A stretch of 33,218 bases of DNA. Source: JBFLVQ01 sp040758525 (lineage in GTDB: Bacteria > Acidobacteriota > Blastocatellia > Chloracidobacteriales > JADJPF01). This document shows, piece by piece, positions 7,015 through 15,742 of this stretch (position 1 is the stretch's first letter; each line of letters opens with the position of its first letter). The position numbers were made by a program, and so were the translations under genes. The notes below the pieces were generated by a model, which did not search any database, was not told the DNA's origin, and saw only the letters and a program-made list of their open reading frames with translations. The stretch is from assembly GCA_040758525.1 (NCBI GenBank), contig JBFLVQ010000024.1, positions 1-33,218 on the forward strand, given 5' to 3'.

Positions 7015-8712
7015 ATGCGAACCAATTTGGATGATAAATTGTTGGAGACAGATCTCGATTCGTCGGGGGGCGAATCGATGGTTTCTGGCATCGATCTGGA
7101 GAAATTTTTGGCTGAGATCGATTCAGCGACCGAAGAAGATGCCGATTACTCATGGGCTGAAGAACCAGAGACGGTTGAGCTCCCTGAAGATGAAGATTTA
7201 GAAGCTGCTGCTGCCGGTCGTGCAGAGTTAGGTGCTGAAGCAGACAAATCGCTCGACGCAATGACACTCTACTTGCGTGAGATGAGTAATGTTAATTTAC
7301 TTACACGTGAAGATGAGGTGAATATTGCTAAACGCATTGAGCGTGGCCGGCGGCGATTAGAAAAAGTACAATCGCGCTCCATGGTAGTAGTTGAGGATCT
7401 TGAGCGGCTTATGATTGCCCTCAAAAAGGGTGAACGCTCAGTCCGCTATGTGATTGATACATCAGATTCGGAACTCGATGATATTACCGCGGAAAATGAG
7501 AGCCGATATTTGGAAGAAACGCTTGGCAAGCTACAAATCGCAGTTAAGATGTTTAGCCAGGTGCGACGTTGCTGCGAGAAATTAGCCGACGAGCCTAAGC
7601 GTTCGCCTAAATTGCCTCGTATGGTACGTAAATTACGACGACTACGTATAGAATTAAGCCGTCAGATTCGTACAATCTCCTTTTCTGCCGAGATACGACA
7701 CTATTTCACTGAACTAATCCAGAAAGTGGTCAACGATTTAGAACGGGCTGATCGGGTAATTGGTGAGGTAGAAGCTCGCTTGCACAATGGTAAAGAGCCA
7801 ATTCGCAAACCGACACGTGCCAAGAAAGTGGCTTTTTCTGAAGAGGAGTTACGTAAGCAGTTACGTGCTGCCCGTCGCCAGATCAGTGAACTGGAGAAGC
7901 GTTATTGTTGTTCAGCGGTAGAGATCAAACGCAGCTTGCGTCAGATACTACAGGCTGAATCTCAGGCCAATGAGGCACGGCGTGAAATGATTGAAGCAAA
8001 CCTTCGCTTGGTTGTCTCAATTGCCAAGAATTATATCAACCGCAGTCGAGGGCTTCAGTTTGCCGATCTTATTCAGGAAGGTAACATCGGGTTAATGCGT
8101 GCAGTCGAAAAATTCGACTATCGCCGCGGTTACAAATTTTCTACTTATGCTACCTGGTGGATTCGACAGGCAGTTACCCGTGCTATTGCCGATCAAGGGC
8201 GCACAATTCGTGTACCAGTACATATGGTTGAAACCATTAACAAGATTGTACGCACAGCACGTCTAATGGTACAAGAATTAGGCCGTGAGCCTACTCATGA
8301 GGAGCTTGCCACACGCACTGATCTACCTGTCTCCAAGGTCCGCCAGGCTCTTAAGATTGCTCAGGAGCCGATTTCGCTAGAAACCCCTATTGGAGACGAT
8401 GGAGAGTCTTCATTGGGAAGCTTCATAGAGGATCAGTCGAGCCTCAATCCAGCAGATATGGTTGTAGGCAAGAGTCTAAGGGAAGCTACCATGGAAGTGC
8501 TCAATACATTGACGCCGAGAGAAGCCCAGATCCTTAAAATGCGTTTTGGTCTTGATGCTGAAGGGCATGAACGTACTCTTGAGGAAGTAGGACGCCATTT
8601 CTCGGTTACTCGCGAGCGCATAAGGCAGATTGAAGCTAAGGCACTGCGGAAGTTACGTCATCCTAGTCGTAGCCGCAAGCTGAAGACCTTCTTTGATGAC
8701 TCACATGCGTAA
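7015..8712 (+). CDS. rpoD: RNA polymerase primary sigma factor (sigma-70)
   Basis: A 565-residue primary sigma factor. Region 1.2 lies at about 78-110 (SLDAMTLYLREMSNVNLLTR), a long non-conserved insert at about 111-315, and region 2 at 324-394 with the -10 recognition segment YKFSTYATWWIRQAVTRAI. Region 3 covers about 405-480. Region 4 (492-556) contains the -35 recognition helix, SVTRERIRQIEAKALRKLR. In place of a recognisable region 1.1 the first 75 residues are strongly acidic. Housekeeping promoters in the window with TTGACA/TATAAT-like hexamers fit its expected specificity. ATG 7015 has AAGGA nine bases upstream. It is probably monocistronic: a 10-bp hairpin follows. Its neighbours on either side are rdgB and the second cyclase. 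Confidence 0.96.
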   Translation: MRTNLDDKLLETDLDSSGGESMVSGIDLEKFLAEIDSATEEDADYSWAEEPETVELPEDEDLEAAAAGRAELGAEADKSLDAMTLYLREMSNVNLLTREDEVNIAKRIERGRRRLEKVQSRSMVVVEDLERLMIALKKGERSVRYVIDTSDSELDDITAENESRYLEETLGKLQIAVKMFSQVRRCCEKLADEPKRSPKLPRMVRKLRRLRIELSRQIRTISFSAEIRHYFTELIQKVVNDLERADRVIGEVEARLHNGKEPIRKPTRAKKVAFSEEELRKQLRAARRQISELEKRYCCSAVEIKRSLRQILQAESQANEARREMIEANLRLVVSIAKNYINRSRGLQFADLIQEGNIGLMRAVEKFDYRRGYKFSTYATWWIRQAVTRAIADQGRTIRVPVHMVETINKIVRTARLMVQELGREPTHEELATRTDLPVSKVRQALKIAQEPISLETPIGDDGESSLGSFIEDQSSLNPADMVVGKSLREATMEVLNTLTPREAQILKMRFGLDAEGHERTLEEVGRHFSVTRERIRQIEAKALRKLRHPSRSRKLKTFFDDSHA

Positions 8713-8742
8713 TCGCTGCCATTCATTCAGGCAACAAGTTGG

Positions 8743-8765
8743 GTGTGGATCAGTTTGATCCACAC
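8743..8765 (+). terminator. Hairpin terminator candidate after rpoD
   Basis: GTGTGGATCA (8743-8752) and TGATCCACAC (8756-8765) are perfect inverse complements with a three-base loop. It starts about 30 bases after the rpoD stop. No uninterrupted T run follows (TCTGCCTTG), so it may act as a Rho-dependent end or an RNA-stabilising stem. Confidence 0.55.
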
Positions 8766-8834
8766 TCTGCCTTGATATAACGCTGATCAGCAAATATTTC
8801 CCTCATCAGATAAATATTTTGCGTGCAATTTAGC

Positions 8835-8863
8835 TTCTCCCCGCCGTAAAATCATAGCTGATT
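8835..8863 (+). repeat. Upstream element, copy 2 (second cyclase)
   Basis: A 29-base segment starting TTCTCCCCGCCG and ending ATAG-x-x-GATT, matching 6678-6707 upstream of rpoD except for a one-base deletion and a few substitutions. It lies 42 bases before ATG 8905. Its proximity to the gene suggests a promoter or operator role here. Confidence 0.45.
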
Positions 8864-8904
8864 ACCGTTACATACATTGCAAGGTGTAGCACTCTTGGCG
8901 AATT

Positions 8905-10500
8905 ATGGCCAAATTAGTTATCACTGATGTCAGTGGCAATTCTTTTGAGTTTAAAATCACTAAACCAGAGACCAGGATCGGGCGAAATCCGAAAAAGAAC
9001 GATCTGGTATTGCCAGCTAAACAGGTTTCCAATACCCATGCGCTATTTAAGCGCATAGGTAACGAATATTTGTTATTGGATCTCAATAGTACCAACGGCA
9101 CTTATGTCAAAGATGAGCGTGTTGTTGAGAAACGGATCAAGGATGGGGATCTCTTCTCTGTTGGTCCATTTGCCCTCAAGTTAGTTGATCATAAAACACG
9201 CAATTCGGTGAGCTATAGCGAGAGTCCAATCAGCTCGACAGTTTTGTTACGTTCAGCCTCATTCTTTACAGGTCTCTATGAAACTCGCAATCTAGATCAA
9301 GATCTTGAGCGAGTGGACTTAGAAGCAAGACTGCAAGAGAAGGTCAAGATTTTAGAGACTCTCTATGCACTTGGCAGGACACTTAGTTCAGTTTTCGATA
9401 CGGATAAGATCTTCGAACAGATCGTTGAGTTGCTCTTCAAACTTACCCCAGCGGATCGGTGCGCGATCCTGTTTAATGAGCCAACTGTCAATTCGCTTGA
9501 ACTCTATCTTATTAAGGTGCGTCCGGAAAGACAGAGTGCTAACCGTACCCGCAATCTTGCTATCAGCCGCACCATTACTGCCAAGGTGATGGAAGAGCGA
9601 CTTTCGCTCCTCTCTGTTGATGCTCAAGACGATCGTCGGTTGACTTCTGATAGCATCACAATTCAACATATACATTCTGTAATGTGTGCTCCTATGCTAG
9701 GTAAGAATGGTGTGCTAGGAGTTATCTATGTTGATAAAGTTGATTTGCGTGACAGTTTTAGTTCCGATGATCTCGATCTACTCAATGCTGTAGCCTCACA
9801 AGCCGCTATTGCTGTCGATAATGCTCGTGCTTACGAACAACTCGCACGCGAGGCAGTAGCACGTGCTTCCTATCAGCGTTTTATGCCCAATCATGTGATC
9901 GATATTATATTACAGTCACCACAAGAACTTAAGCTAGGCGGGGTGACACAGCCAGTGACAATCCTTTTTGCTGATATACGTGGATTTACTGCAATGGCCG
10001 AGAATAGTCCACCGGAAGTTGTCGTGGACGTACTTAATCGGTTTTTTAGTGCGATGACCGAGATCATATTTGCTAACTATGGTACGCTCGATAAGTACTT
10101 AGGCGATGGTTTAATGGCTATCTTTGGTGCTCCCTATCGTAGTGATGACGATGCTATCAATGCTGTTAATGCTGCCATTGCTATGCAACGTCGTATGATT
10201 AAACTTAATGCTGAGATGCAAAAGCTCGGATTTAGGCCGATAGATGTCGGTATTGGTATAAATACAGGAGAAGTGACAGTAGGCTGTATAGGTTCTGAGC
10301 GACGTATGGATTACACGGCAATTGGTAACCCTGTTAATCTCGCTGCTAGACTGATGCAACGAGCTAAAGGCCAAGAAATACTTATTAGTGAGATGACGAA
10401 AGAGTTGTTAGGTGAAGTGTTTCGCACTAGTCCTATTGGTGATCTCAGTTTCAAAGGTATGAGCAGCGTTACCAGAGTTTATCAAGTCCTTTATAAATAA
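8905..10500 (+). CDS. FHA-GAF-class III adenylate/guanylate cyclase (paralogue 2)
   Basis: A 531-residue paralogue of the gene at 3788-5392, colinear along the whole length and roughly half identical or better by eye. FHA domain at about 24-92 (IGR, VSNTH, STNGTYV), coiled-coil linker near 131-152, GAF domain at about 155-309, cyclase domain at about 347-527. The cyclase core is canonical: metal aspartates D357 (FADIRGFTAM) and D401 (YLGDGLMAIFG), substrate-specifying K397 and T471, transition-state N478 and R482. This is the K/T pattern of class IIIb adenylate cyclases. Unlike paralogue 1 it retains FADIRGFT. Expected to make cAMP under control of a GAF ligand and an FHA-bound phosphoprotein; both controls are inference. 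ATG 8905 has no strong Shine-Dalgarno. The gene ends 28 bases from the convergent response regulator. Confidence 0.92.
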   Translation: MAKLVITDVSGNSFEFKITKPETRIGRNPKKNDLVLPAKQVSNTHALFKRIGNEYLLLDLNSTNGTYVKDERVVEKRIKDGDLFSVGPFALKLVDHKTRNSVSYSESPISSTVLLRSASFFTGLYETRNLDQDLERVDLEARLQEKVKILETLYALGRTLSSVFDTDKIFEQIVELLFKLTPADRCAILFNEPTVNSLELYLIKVRPERQSANRTRNLAISRTITAKVMEERLSLLSVDAQDDRRLTSDSITIQHIHSVMCAPMLGKNGVLGVIYVDKVDLRDSFSSDDLDLLNAVASQAAIAVDNARAYEQLAREAVARASYQRFMPNHVIDIILQSPQELKLGGVTQPVTILFADIRGFTAMAENSPPEVVVDVLNRFFSAMTEIIFANYGTLDKYLGDGLMAIFGAPYRSDDDAINAVNAAIAMQRRMIKLNAEMQKLGFRPIDVGIGINTGEVTVGCIGSERRMDYTAIGNPVNLAARLMQRAKGQEILISEMTKELLGEVFRTSPIGDLSFKGMSSVTRVYQVLYK

Positions 10501-10528
10501 TTGAGTCTTGGACAAAGTAGGTTGATAT

Positions 10529-10894
10529 TTATTGTAACAAAACTTTAATCCGATTAATGACTTCGCGGGGCGCAAATGGTTTACAGATATATTCAGAGGC
10601 GCCTTCCCGTAGCCCTCGCTGGCGATCTTCCGGGCCAATTTTGGCTGTAACCATTACTACCGGAATCTGCGCAGTCTCTTCATTATTCTTTAGTGTCTTC
10701 AACACTTCCCATCCGTCCATTACTGGCATCATTACATCCAAGAGGATTAGATCAGGATGTTGATGCTGTACTTTTGTTAGTGCCTCACGACCATTAACTG
10801 CCTTGGTAACTGAAAAGCCTTCAGCTTCTAGAATAATCTCCATTAGATCTAATAAATCTTGCTCGTCGTCTACAACCAGAATATTACGGCCCAT
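10529..10894 (-). CDS. Single-domain response regulator (CheY-like receiver)
   Basis: A 121-residue receiver with no output domain. All phosphorylation residues are in place: D9/D10 (metal binding), D53 (phosphoacceptor, in LILLDVMMP), T83 (switch) and K105 followed by P106. It is transcribed after the hybrid kinase gene, 82 bases downstream on the same strand, so it is a likely phosphotransfer partner of that kinase or of its C-terminal receiver. Without an effector domain it presumably acts by protein-protein contact, as CheY and Spo0F types do. The target cannot be told from the sequence. Confidence 0.92.
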   Translation of the reverse strand: MGRNILVVDDEQDLLDLMEIILEAEGFSVTKAVNGREALTKVQHQHPDLILLDVMMPVMDGWEVLKTLKNNEETAQIPVVMVTAKIGPEDRQRGLREGASEYICKPFAPREVINRIKVLLQ

Positions 10895-10976
10895 TGATCA
10901 TTCACCAGCATCTTTTAGCAAAGGTGGTCAGCTTTTAGCTAGAGCAGGGTACCCACAGGGCATCTTATCCATGCAG

Positions 10977-13421
10977 TTACATGAAAAAATCAGTCTGGTT
11001 CTGCTCCTGAATTACATTCTTGATTTCAGTCAAGAGATTTTTAATCTCAACTGGCTTGATAAAATAGTCACGCGCACCCAACTCATAGCCACGCTTGATA
11101 TCTTCTTCGCCTCCCTTGGCTGAGACTAATATGACTGGGATTGGTGCAGTTGTCGGATCTGCTTTGAGCGTAGTGAGCACATCCCATCCTGATAACTCAG
11201 GCATAATTATATCGAGCAAAATAAGAACAGGACGTGGTCCTTCTCGCTTGAGTAGGTTAAAAGCACCATGGCCATTAAATGCCGCTAGTGTGTTAAAGCC
11301 TTCACGAGAGAGACCGTCGCGCAGCAATTGCACAGCATCTGGCTCATCATCCACAATCATCACCGTTGGGCGATCATTTGTGGTATTGCCCTGTTGCAAG
11401 TATTGATGGATTTTCACTTTGAGCTGGTTGAAATCTACTGGCTTGGCCAGTTGATCAGCAGCATCTGGTAGTGCACTCTCTACATCGTTTTTGGCGGCAG
11501 ATAAGATAATTACTGGAATGGTTTGAGTATGTGTATCTTGTTTCAAACGAGCTAACATCTTGTGACTATTTATGTCAGGCAGACGGTCTCCAAGTATAAT
11601 CAGGTCGGGGCGATTTTTACAAGCGATGAGAAAGCCTTCTTCACCTGTAACTGCATCGATGACATTATAACCATCCTTAACTAGAAAGATTTTAACCACT
11701 TCATTGATATCCGGTTCACTATCGATCAACTCGATCAGATAAGATTTCTTATGTGCAATTACAGCGAGCTGAGCATCTGTTTCAATCAGTTCACTCTCTT
11801 CTGCCTGTTCAAGCATAAAAGAGAAGGCAGTACCAAAACGTTGTTGGCTTCTCACAGTTATTGAGGTTTTATGGGCATCTATGATCGACTTAACTAATGA
11901 GAGCCCTATGCCTATGCCGCCATATTTGCGTGTAGTAGAGCTATCGACTTGATAGAAGCGATCAAAGATTTTATCTAGATGTTGTTCCGCGATACCTATA
12001 CCAGTATCTGTCACGGTAATCTCAACGAACTTCTTCCCTTTATCAGTGCATCGCGCTGAGATCATTATCTTACCATCTTCCGATGTGAACTTAATTGCAT
12101 TAGAGATCAAGTTATCAAACACTTGTGCAATACGATCACAGTCACCCATCACAGCGGGAAGGTTATCTTCAAGTTCCCGTACCAGTTTCAGTCGCTTCTT
12201 CTCAATTTGTGACCGATAAGATGCTATTACCTGCTCAAGGATCAATGGCAGATGGAAAGGCCGTATATTGATCGGTATTGCATCAGCCTCCATACGTGAG
12301 AAATCGAGCAACGCATTAATATAAGTAGTAAGCCGATCAATATTACGCTGAATTGTGCGCAAGGCGCGCTCTTGGCTAGCATTGATCTGACCAACCGTCT
12401 GTTCAAGCAAATACTCATTATAACCTTTAATGGCTGATAGTGGAGTGCGTAACTCATGCGACATTGTTTGTAGGAACTCCGACTTGAGGCGGTCAATCTC
12501 CTTGAGCTCTTCGTTGGCTTGCGCAAGACGTGCATTTGACTGCTCTAGGCGTACGTTCGATTCACTTAGCCGTAGCTTCGAATCCTCGAGCTTAGTAATA
12601 TTATCTTTTAACTTTTCCGCCATAAAGTTAAAGTTACGCGCCAAATCCTGTAGTTCATCATTAGTATGTATGTTGAGCTTATGGTCAAAATCGCCTGTAG
12701 CGATGGCAGAGGTACCGAGTGTTAGTTTGTGCAGCGGCTTAGTGATACGTCGGGCAAATAGTACTGCTACAGCAATAGAAAGTAGTAAGGAGATAAGCGT
12801 GAGACCGCCTGTCTGTAGCGCAGCGCTAAATGTCTGATTGCGTAGAGAGCGCAAGGATATGATATAGCGCAGTTCTAGCGGTACCGTACCAGAAGCGTCA
12901 ATGTAAGGAGCAATAATCTCAAGTACAGGCTCATGCTTTTGATTTTTGGTTTTACGCTTAGGAAGATTATCAAGATTGGGTAGGTGCGCTACGTTATTGA
13001 TCGCTTCCAATATCTCTATTGGCATTCTTACCCCTGTGCCTTGTGGCGACTTGAAAGCACTATCGAAACTTGGATCAGCAGAGTCAAAAAGCAGATGACC
13101 CTGCGGATCGAGCAATGTTATCTGTTCTATATGAGAGTTCCTATGTATGAGACTCTCTACATCGGCACGAAATTTATATACTTCGGTCGGCCCATATTTT
13201 TGATATGCTTGACCGAGAGTAGTGGGGGTAAGCTGCGCGAAGTTCATGCCACTCTGTTCAATCTGTATCTCAAGTTCATTAGCGCGGCTAAATGTTAATA
13301 TTGCGGCATTGACTACTAGCAAAGTTGCTACCAAAAGTGTAATGGTGATGGCAAACTTGAATCGTAGTGTATGCTGAACAGGCAACCCTTGTGACTTATC
13401 GACTTTTACAATCGATGACAT
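10977..13421 (-). CDS. Membrane hybrid histidine kinase with two C-terminal receivers
   Basis: An 814-residue inner-membrane sensor kinase. TM1 lies at about 22-45, followed by a periplasmic sensor of about 155 residues (DPQGHLLFDS hints at a Cache/PAS-like fold), TM2 at about 205-223, HAMP at about 224-276 and a coiled coil at 277-312. HisKA carries phosphoacceptor H322 (MSHELRTPL). The ATPase domain has its N-box (DNLISNAIKF, 436-445), DTGIGI (472-477) and GGIGIGLSLV (501-510). The first receiver (about 558-675) has lost the phosphoacceptor: the site reads LILGDRLP with G611 in place of Asp, and the acidic pair is D567-S568. The second receiver (about 686-803) is complete (D691/D692, D737, S767, K789). 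A stand-alone receiver follows downstream. Signal unknown. Confidence 0.93.
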   Translation of the reverse strand: MSSIVKVDKSQGLPVQHTLRFKFAITITLLVATLLVVNAAILTFSRANELEIQIEQSGMNFAQLTPTTLGQAYQKYGPTEVYKFRADVESLIHRNSHIEQITLLDPQGHLLFDSADPSFDSAFKSPQGTGVRMPIEILEAINNVAHLPNLDNLPKRKTKNQKHEPVLEIIAPYIDASGTVPLELRYIISLRSLRNQTFSAALQTGGLTLISLLLSIAVAVLFARRITKPLHKLTLGTSAIATGDFDHKLNIHTNDELQDLARNFNFMAEKLKDNITKLEDSKLRLSESNVRLEQSNARLAQANEELKEIDRLKSEFLQTMSHELRTPLSAIKGYNEYLLEQTVGQINASQERALRTIQRNIDRLTTYINALLDFSRMEADAIPINIRPFHLPLILEQVIASYRSQIEKKRLKLVRELEDNLPAVMGDCDRIAQVFDNLISNAIKFTSEDGKIMISARCTDKGKKFVEITVTDTGIGIAEQHLDKIFDRFYQVDSSTTRKYGGIGIGLSLVKSIIDAHKTSITVRSQQRFGTAFSFMLEQAEESELIETDAQLAVIAHKKSYLIELIDSEPDINEVVKIFLVKDGYNVIDAVTGEEGFLIACKNRPDLIILGDRLPDINSHKMLARLKQDTHTQTIPVIILSAAKNDVESALPDAADQLAKPVDFNQLKVKIHQYLQQGNTTNDRPTVMIVDDEPDAVQLLRDGLSREGFNTLAAFNGHGAFNLLKREGPRPVLILLDIIMPELSGWDVLTTLKADPTTAPIPVILVSAKGGEEDIKRGYELGARDYFIKPVEIKNLLTEIKNVIQEQNQTDFFM

Positions 13422-13486
13422 GCTAGTTTTCTCGCCGACAGCGGAGGTTGATTACTCAGGAAACTATTTCTAAGCTACTAAGTTCT

Positions 13487-13517
13487 CTTATATTAACATT
13501 ATGGAGTTATGGGTCAA
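13487..13517 (-). promoter_or_regulatory. Weak promoter candidate for the hybrid kinase gene
   Basis: On the reverse strand TTGACC (13517-13512) precedes TATAAG (13492-13487) with a 19-base spacer, longer than ideal. It lies in the 128-base divergent gap shared with the NUDIX gene. Confidence 0.3.
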
Positions 13518-13549
13518 GCTTTGATTTCACCGTTTGAGGGAGGGGCATA

Positions 13550-14104
13550 ATGAGAAATTGGCGACGCGACAGTTCGCAGCGTGTTTTTGAATGTCGTGTT
13601 TTTACTGTACGGTGCGATAGTAATTGTTCGCCCTCAACCAATACTACACACGAATTTTTTGTTATCGAGCCGGCTAATTGGGTAAATGTTATTGCCATTA
13701 CCGATATTGGAGAAGTAGTGCTGATTAGGCAGTATCGACATGGTATGAGCACAGTTACGCTAGAAATCCCTGGTGGTATGATCGATCCTGAGGAGTCCGC
13801 AGAAATCGCTGCCCGTCGCGAACTACGTGAGGAGACTGGCTATGAGGCAGAGAGTTGGCGGTTACTAGGTATATGCGATCCTAATCCTGCCTTGCAAAAT
13901 AACCGCTGTTACACTTTTCTAGCTGAGCAGGCTCGTCCAGTTGCCGAGCAAAAACTTGATCATACAGAAGAGATAGAAGTACTGTTATTGCCACTTAAAG
14001 ATATTGCTAATCTCATTACAGATGGGCGCATCACTCATGCTCTAGTTATCACTGCTTTCTATTACTTAGAACTATTTCGACAAGATATCGCGGCTAGCTT
14101 GTAA
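13550..14104 (+). CDS. NUDIX hydrolase, ADP-ribose pyrophosphatase-like
   Basis: A 184-residue protein with a complete Nudix box at 76-98 (G76, E82, R90-E91, E94-E95, G97), which coordinates magnesium for cleaving a nucleoside diphosphate linked to another moiety. The preceding segment, EVVLIRQYRHGMSTVTLEIPGG, is characteristic of the ADP-ribose/ADP-sugar pyrophosphatase branch, where the strand leading to E-x-PGG shapes the substrate site. ADP-ribose or an ADP-sugar is thus the best guess. ATG 13550 has a strong purine-rich GAGGGAGGGG upstream. It is divergent from the hybrid kinase and convergent with the small membrane protein gene, 12 bases from its stop. Confidence 0.9.
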   Translation: MRNWRRDSSQRVFECRVFTVRCDSNCSPSTNTTHEFFVIEPANWVNVIAITDIGEVVLIRQYRHGMSTVTLEIPGGMIDPEESAEIAARRELREETGYEAESWRLLGICDPNPALQNNRCYTFLAEQARPVAEQKLDHTEEIEVLLLPLKDIANLITDGRITHALVITAFYYLELFRQDIAASL

Positions 14105-14116
14105 TAATTATTGTTT

Positions 14117-14293
14117 TCACTCACTACGCTTGACTATCAGCAGACACACTCCAATACATAATGAGAGCCCACCCAGACTGTGCAAAAATATTAGGTATTG
14201 CGGCATTAGAAAGATACGTTTAAGAATAATTCCTATGACTACCGCCAGAATACCAATAAGCATTAAAAGATAGCTGCTCCCGCGCCCTTTCAA
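14117..14293 (-). CDS. Small two-helix membrane protein (58 aa)
   Basis: A short reading frame not explained by other genes. Starting at TTG 14293 it encodes 58 residues: a basic start (KGRGSSY), a hydrophobic helix (LLMLIGILAVVIGIIL), a short KRIFLMPQY turn, a second hydrophobic helix (IFLHSLGGLSLCIGVCLLIV) and a basic tail KRSE. This pattern with positive ends is typical of real small membrane proteins rather than random sequence. GGGAG lies seven bases upstream of TTG and overlaps the last codons of the M20 gene, whose stop is only four bases before this start, so the two are probably translationally coupled. ATG 14263 is an alternative start but would cut into the first helix. Function unknown. 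Confidence 0.6.
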   Translation of the reverse strand: MKGRGSSYLLMLIGILAVVIGIILKRIFLMPQYLIFLHSLGGLSLCIGVCLLIVKRSE

Positions 14294-14297
14294 ACCT

Positions 14298-15485
14298 CTA
14301 CTCCCGCTTCAGGTATTGAAGTGCTATACGTAAAAGGATCTCTGTTCCAATGGGTAGGGCTGCTTCATCGAAATCAAATTTTGGGCTGTGGTGTGGGTAG
14401 ACAAGGCCACGGTCTGTATTTTGCGAGCCAACAAAGAAGAAACAACCAGGAACGCGCTCAAGGAAAAATGACATGTCCTCCCCTCCCATTGTGCGCGCAG
14501 TATTATCAGAGATTACATTATCGGCACCAACCACTTCAGCAGCGATATTACGTACCAACTCCGCCATATTTGCATCATTGATAGTTGGTAAACATTGACG
14601 TTCATATTTGATCTCACACTGCGCACCTAATGCTGTCGCTGTGCCTTGTACAATCCGCTTGAAGAGTTCAGGAATCTCTTGATAGAGTTCACGACTAAAT
14701 GTACGTACTGTACCTCGCAACTCAGCAGTCTCTGCAATAATATTGAAAGCGCTGCCAGCATGGAAACTACCCACAGTTACGACTGCACAATCGAGTGGAT
14801 TGACTTGGCGTGAGACAATTGTCTGCAATGCACAGACAATTTGGCTGGCAACCAAGATCGCATCAACAGTCTGATGAGGCATTGCGCCATGTCCACCACG
14901 GCCTTTAACTACCAGGTGAAACTCATCAACCGAGGCCATCAGTGGTCCAGTTACCACGCCAATCTTACCGACCGGCATATTATTCCAGACGTGCAGACCA
15001 AATGCGGCATCAACATGTGGTGACTCCAGTACCCCTTCTTCGATCATTTTGAGCGCACCGTTGCCACCCTCTTCGCCAGGTTGAAAGACTAATTTAACAG
15101 TGCCACGCAAACGATTGCTATTAGCGATCAATTGCTTTGCCGTTGCCAATAGGGCAGCGACGTGACCATCATGGCCACAAGCATGCATTACTCCAGCACA
15201 CTGTGAGGCATATTCGACACTATTCTCTTCTGTGATTGGGAGTGCATCCATATCGGCACGTAGCATCACAGTCGGTCCCTCCCTACCTGTCTCAAGCAGT
15301 CCTACGACACCTGTGCCAGCTATTCCTGTGCGTACTTGGTAGCCTAACCCCTGCAATCGTTCTGCAACTAGTCTTGCACTCTCCACTTCTTGAAACTTAA
15401 GTTCAGGGTGTTTATGTAGTTGTCGCCTAGTTGAGATCAATTCTGCGACATCTTCTGGGAGTAGTGCTAGGCTTGCTGAAGACAT
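14298..15485 (-). CDS. M20-family amidohydrolase (N-acyl-amino-acid hydrolase / hippurate hydrolase-like)
   Basis: A 395-residue metallopeptidase-fold amidohydrolase of the M20D type. The N-terminal RRQLHKHPELKFQE block is the family signature. Metal and catalytic residues follow: C103 and H105 in MHACGHDGH, E138/E139 in QPGEEGGNGA, H165 in AFGLHVWN, and the C-terminal YPHHSPKFDFDE. A dimerisation or lid insert starts near RGRGGHGAMPHQ. Such enzymes cleave N-acyl amino acids, hippurate or indole-acetyl conjugates in the cytosol; the acyl group here is unknown. ATG 15485 has GAGGT about nine bases upstream. It is the first gene of a two-gene unit with the small membrane protein. Two 10-base direct repeats lie just upstream (15532-15559). 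Confidence 0.92.
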   Translation of the reverse strand: MSSASLALLPEDVAELISTRRQLHKHPELKFQEVESARLVAERLQGLGYQVRTGIAGTGVVGLLETGREGPTVMLRADMDALPITEENSVEYASQCAGVMHACGHDGHVAALLATAKQLIANSNRLRGTVKLVFQPGEEGGNGALKMIEEGVLESPHVDAAFGLHVWNNMPVGKIGVVTGPLMASVDEFHLVVKGRGGHGAMPHQTVDAILVASQIVCALQTIVSRQVNPLDCAVVTVGSFHAGSAFNIIAETAELRGTVRTFSRELYQEIPELFKRIVQGTATALGAQCEIKYERQCLPTINDANMAELVRNIAAEVVGADNVISDNTARTMGGEDMSFFLERVPGCFFFVGSQNTDRGLVYPHHSPKFDFDEAALPIGTEILLRIALQYLKRE

Positions 15486-15531
15486 AAGTGCTTACCTCAC
15501 AATCTGATTATCTATTGTCCCAATCATTGAA

Positions 15532-15559
15532 TCAGCATACTTTAACTGCTCAGCATACT
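15532..15559. repeat. Direct repeats upstream of the M20 amidohydrolase gene
   Basis: TCAGCATACT occurs at 15532-15541 and again at 15550-15559, an 18-base period. They begin 47 bases upstream of the gene start, where an activator or repressor could bind in tandem. Chance occurrence cannot be excluded. Confidence 0.35.
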
Positions 15560-15742
15560 GTGAAGCTACTCTTTCTCCCGGCTCTTACTATTTGTATATA
15601 ATGTGGTGTAAAGTTAACAGAACAGTTGGCCTTTGATATTGTTGGGTACGTTTAACAGACATTATAGTTGTAAAGAATAGCTCCCTGATCGGGGTATAAG
15701 CTCTTATATAAGAAAGTATTAACTTCCGATCCGGACTGTTAC

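Noticed and set aside
12430..12837. 135-codon forward frame opposite the hybrid kinase
   Set aside because: Serine/arginine-rich product with no domain, antisense to the HAMP and coiled-coil region.
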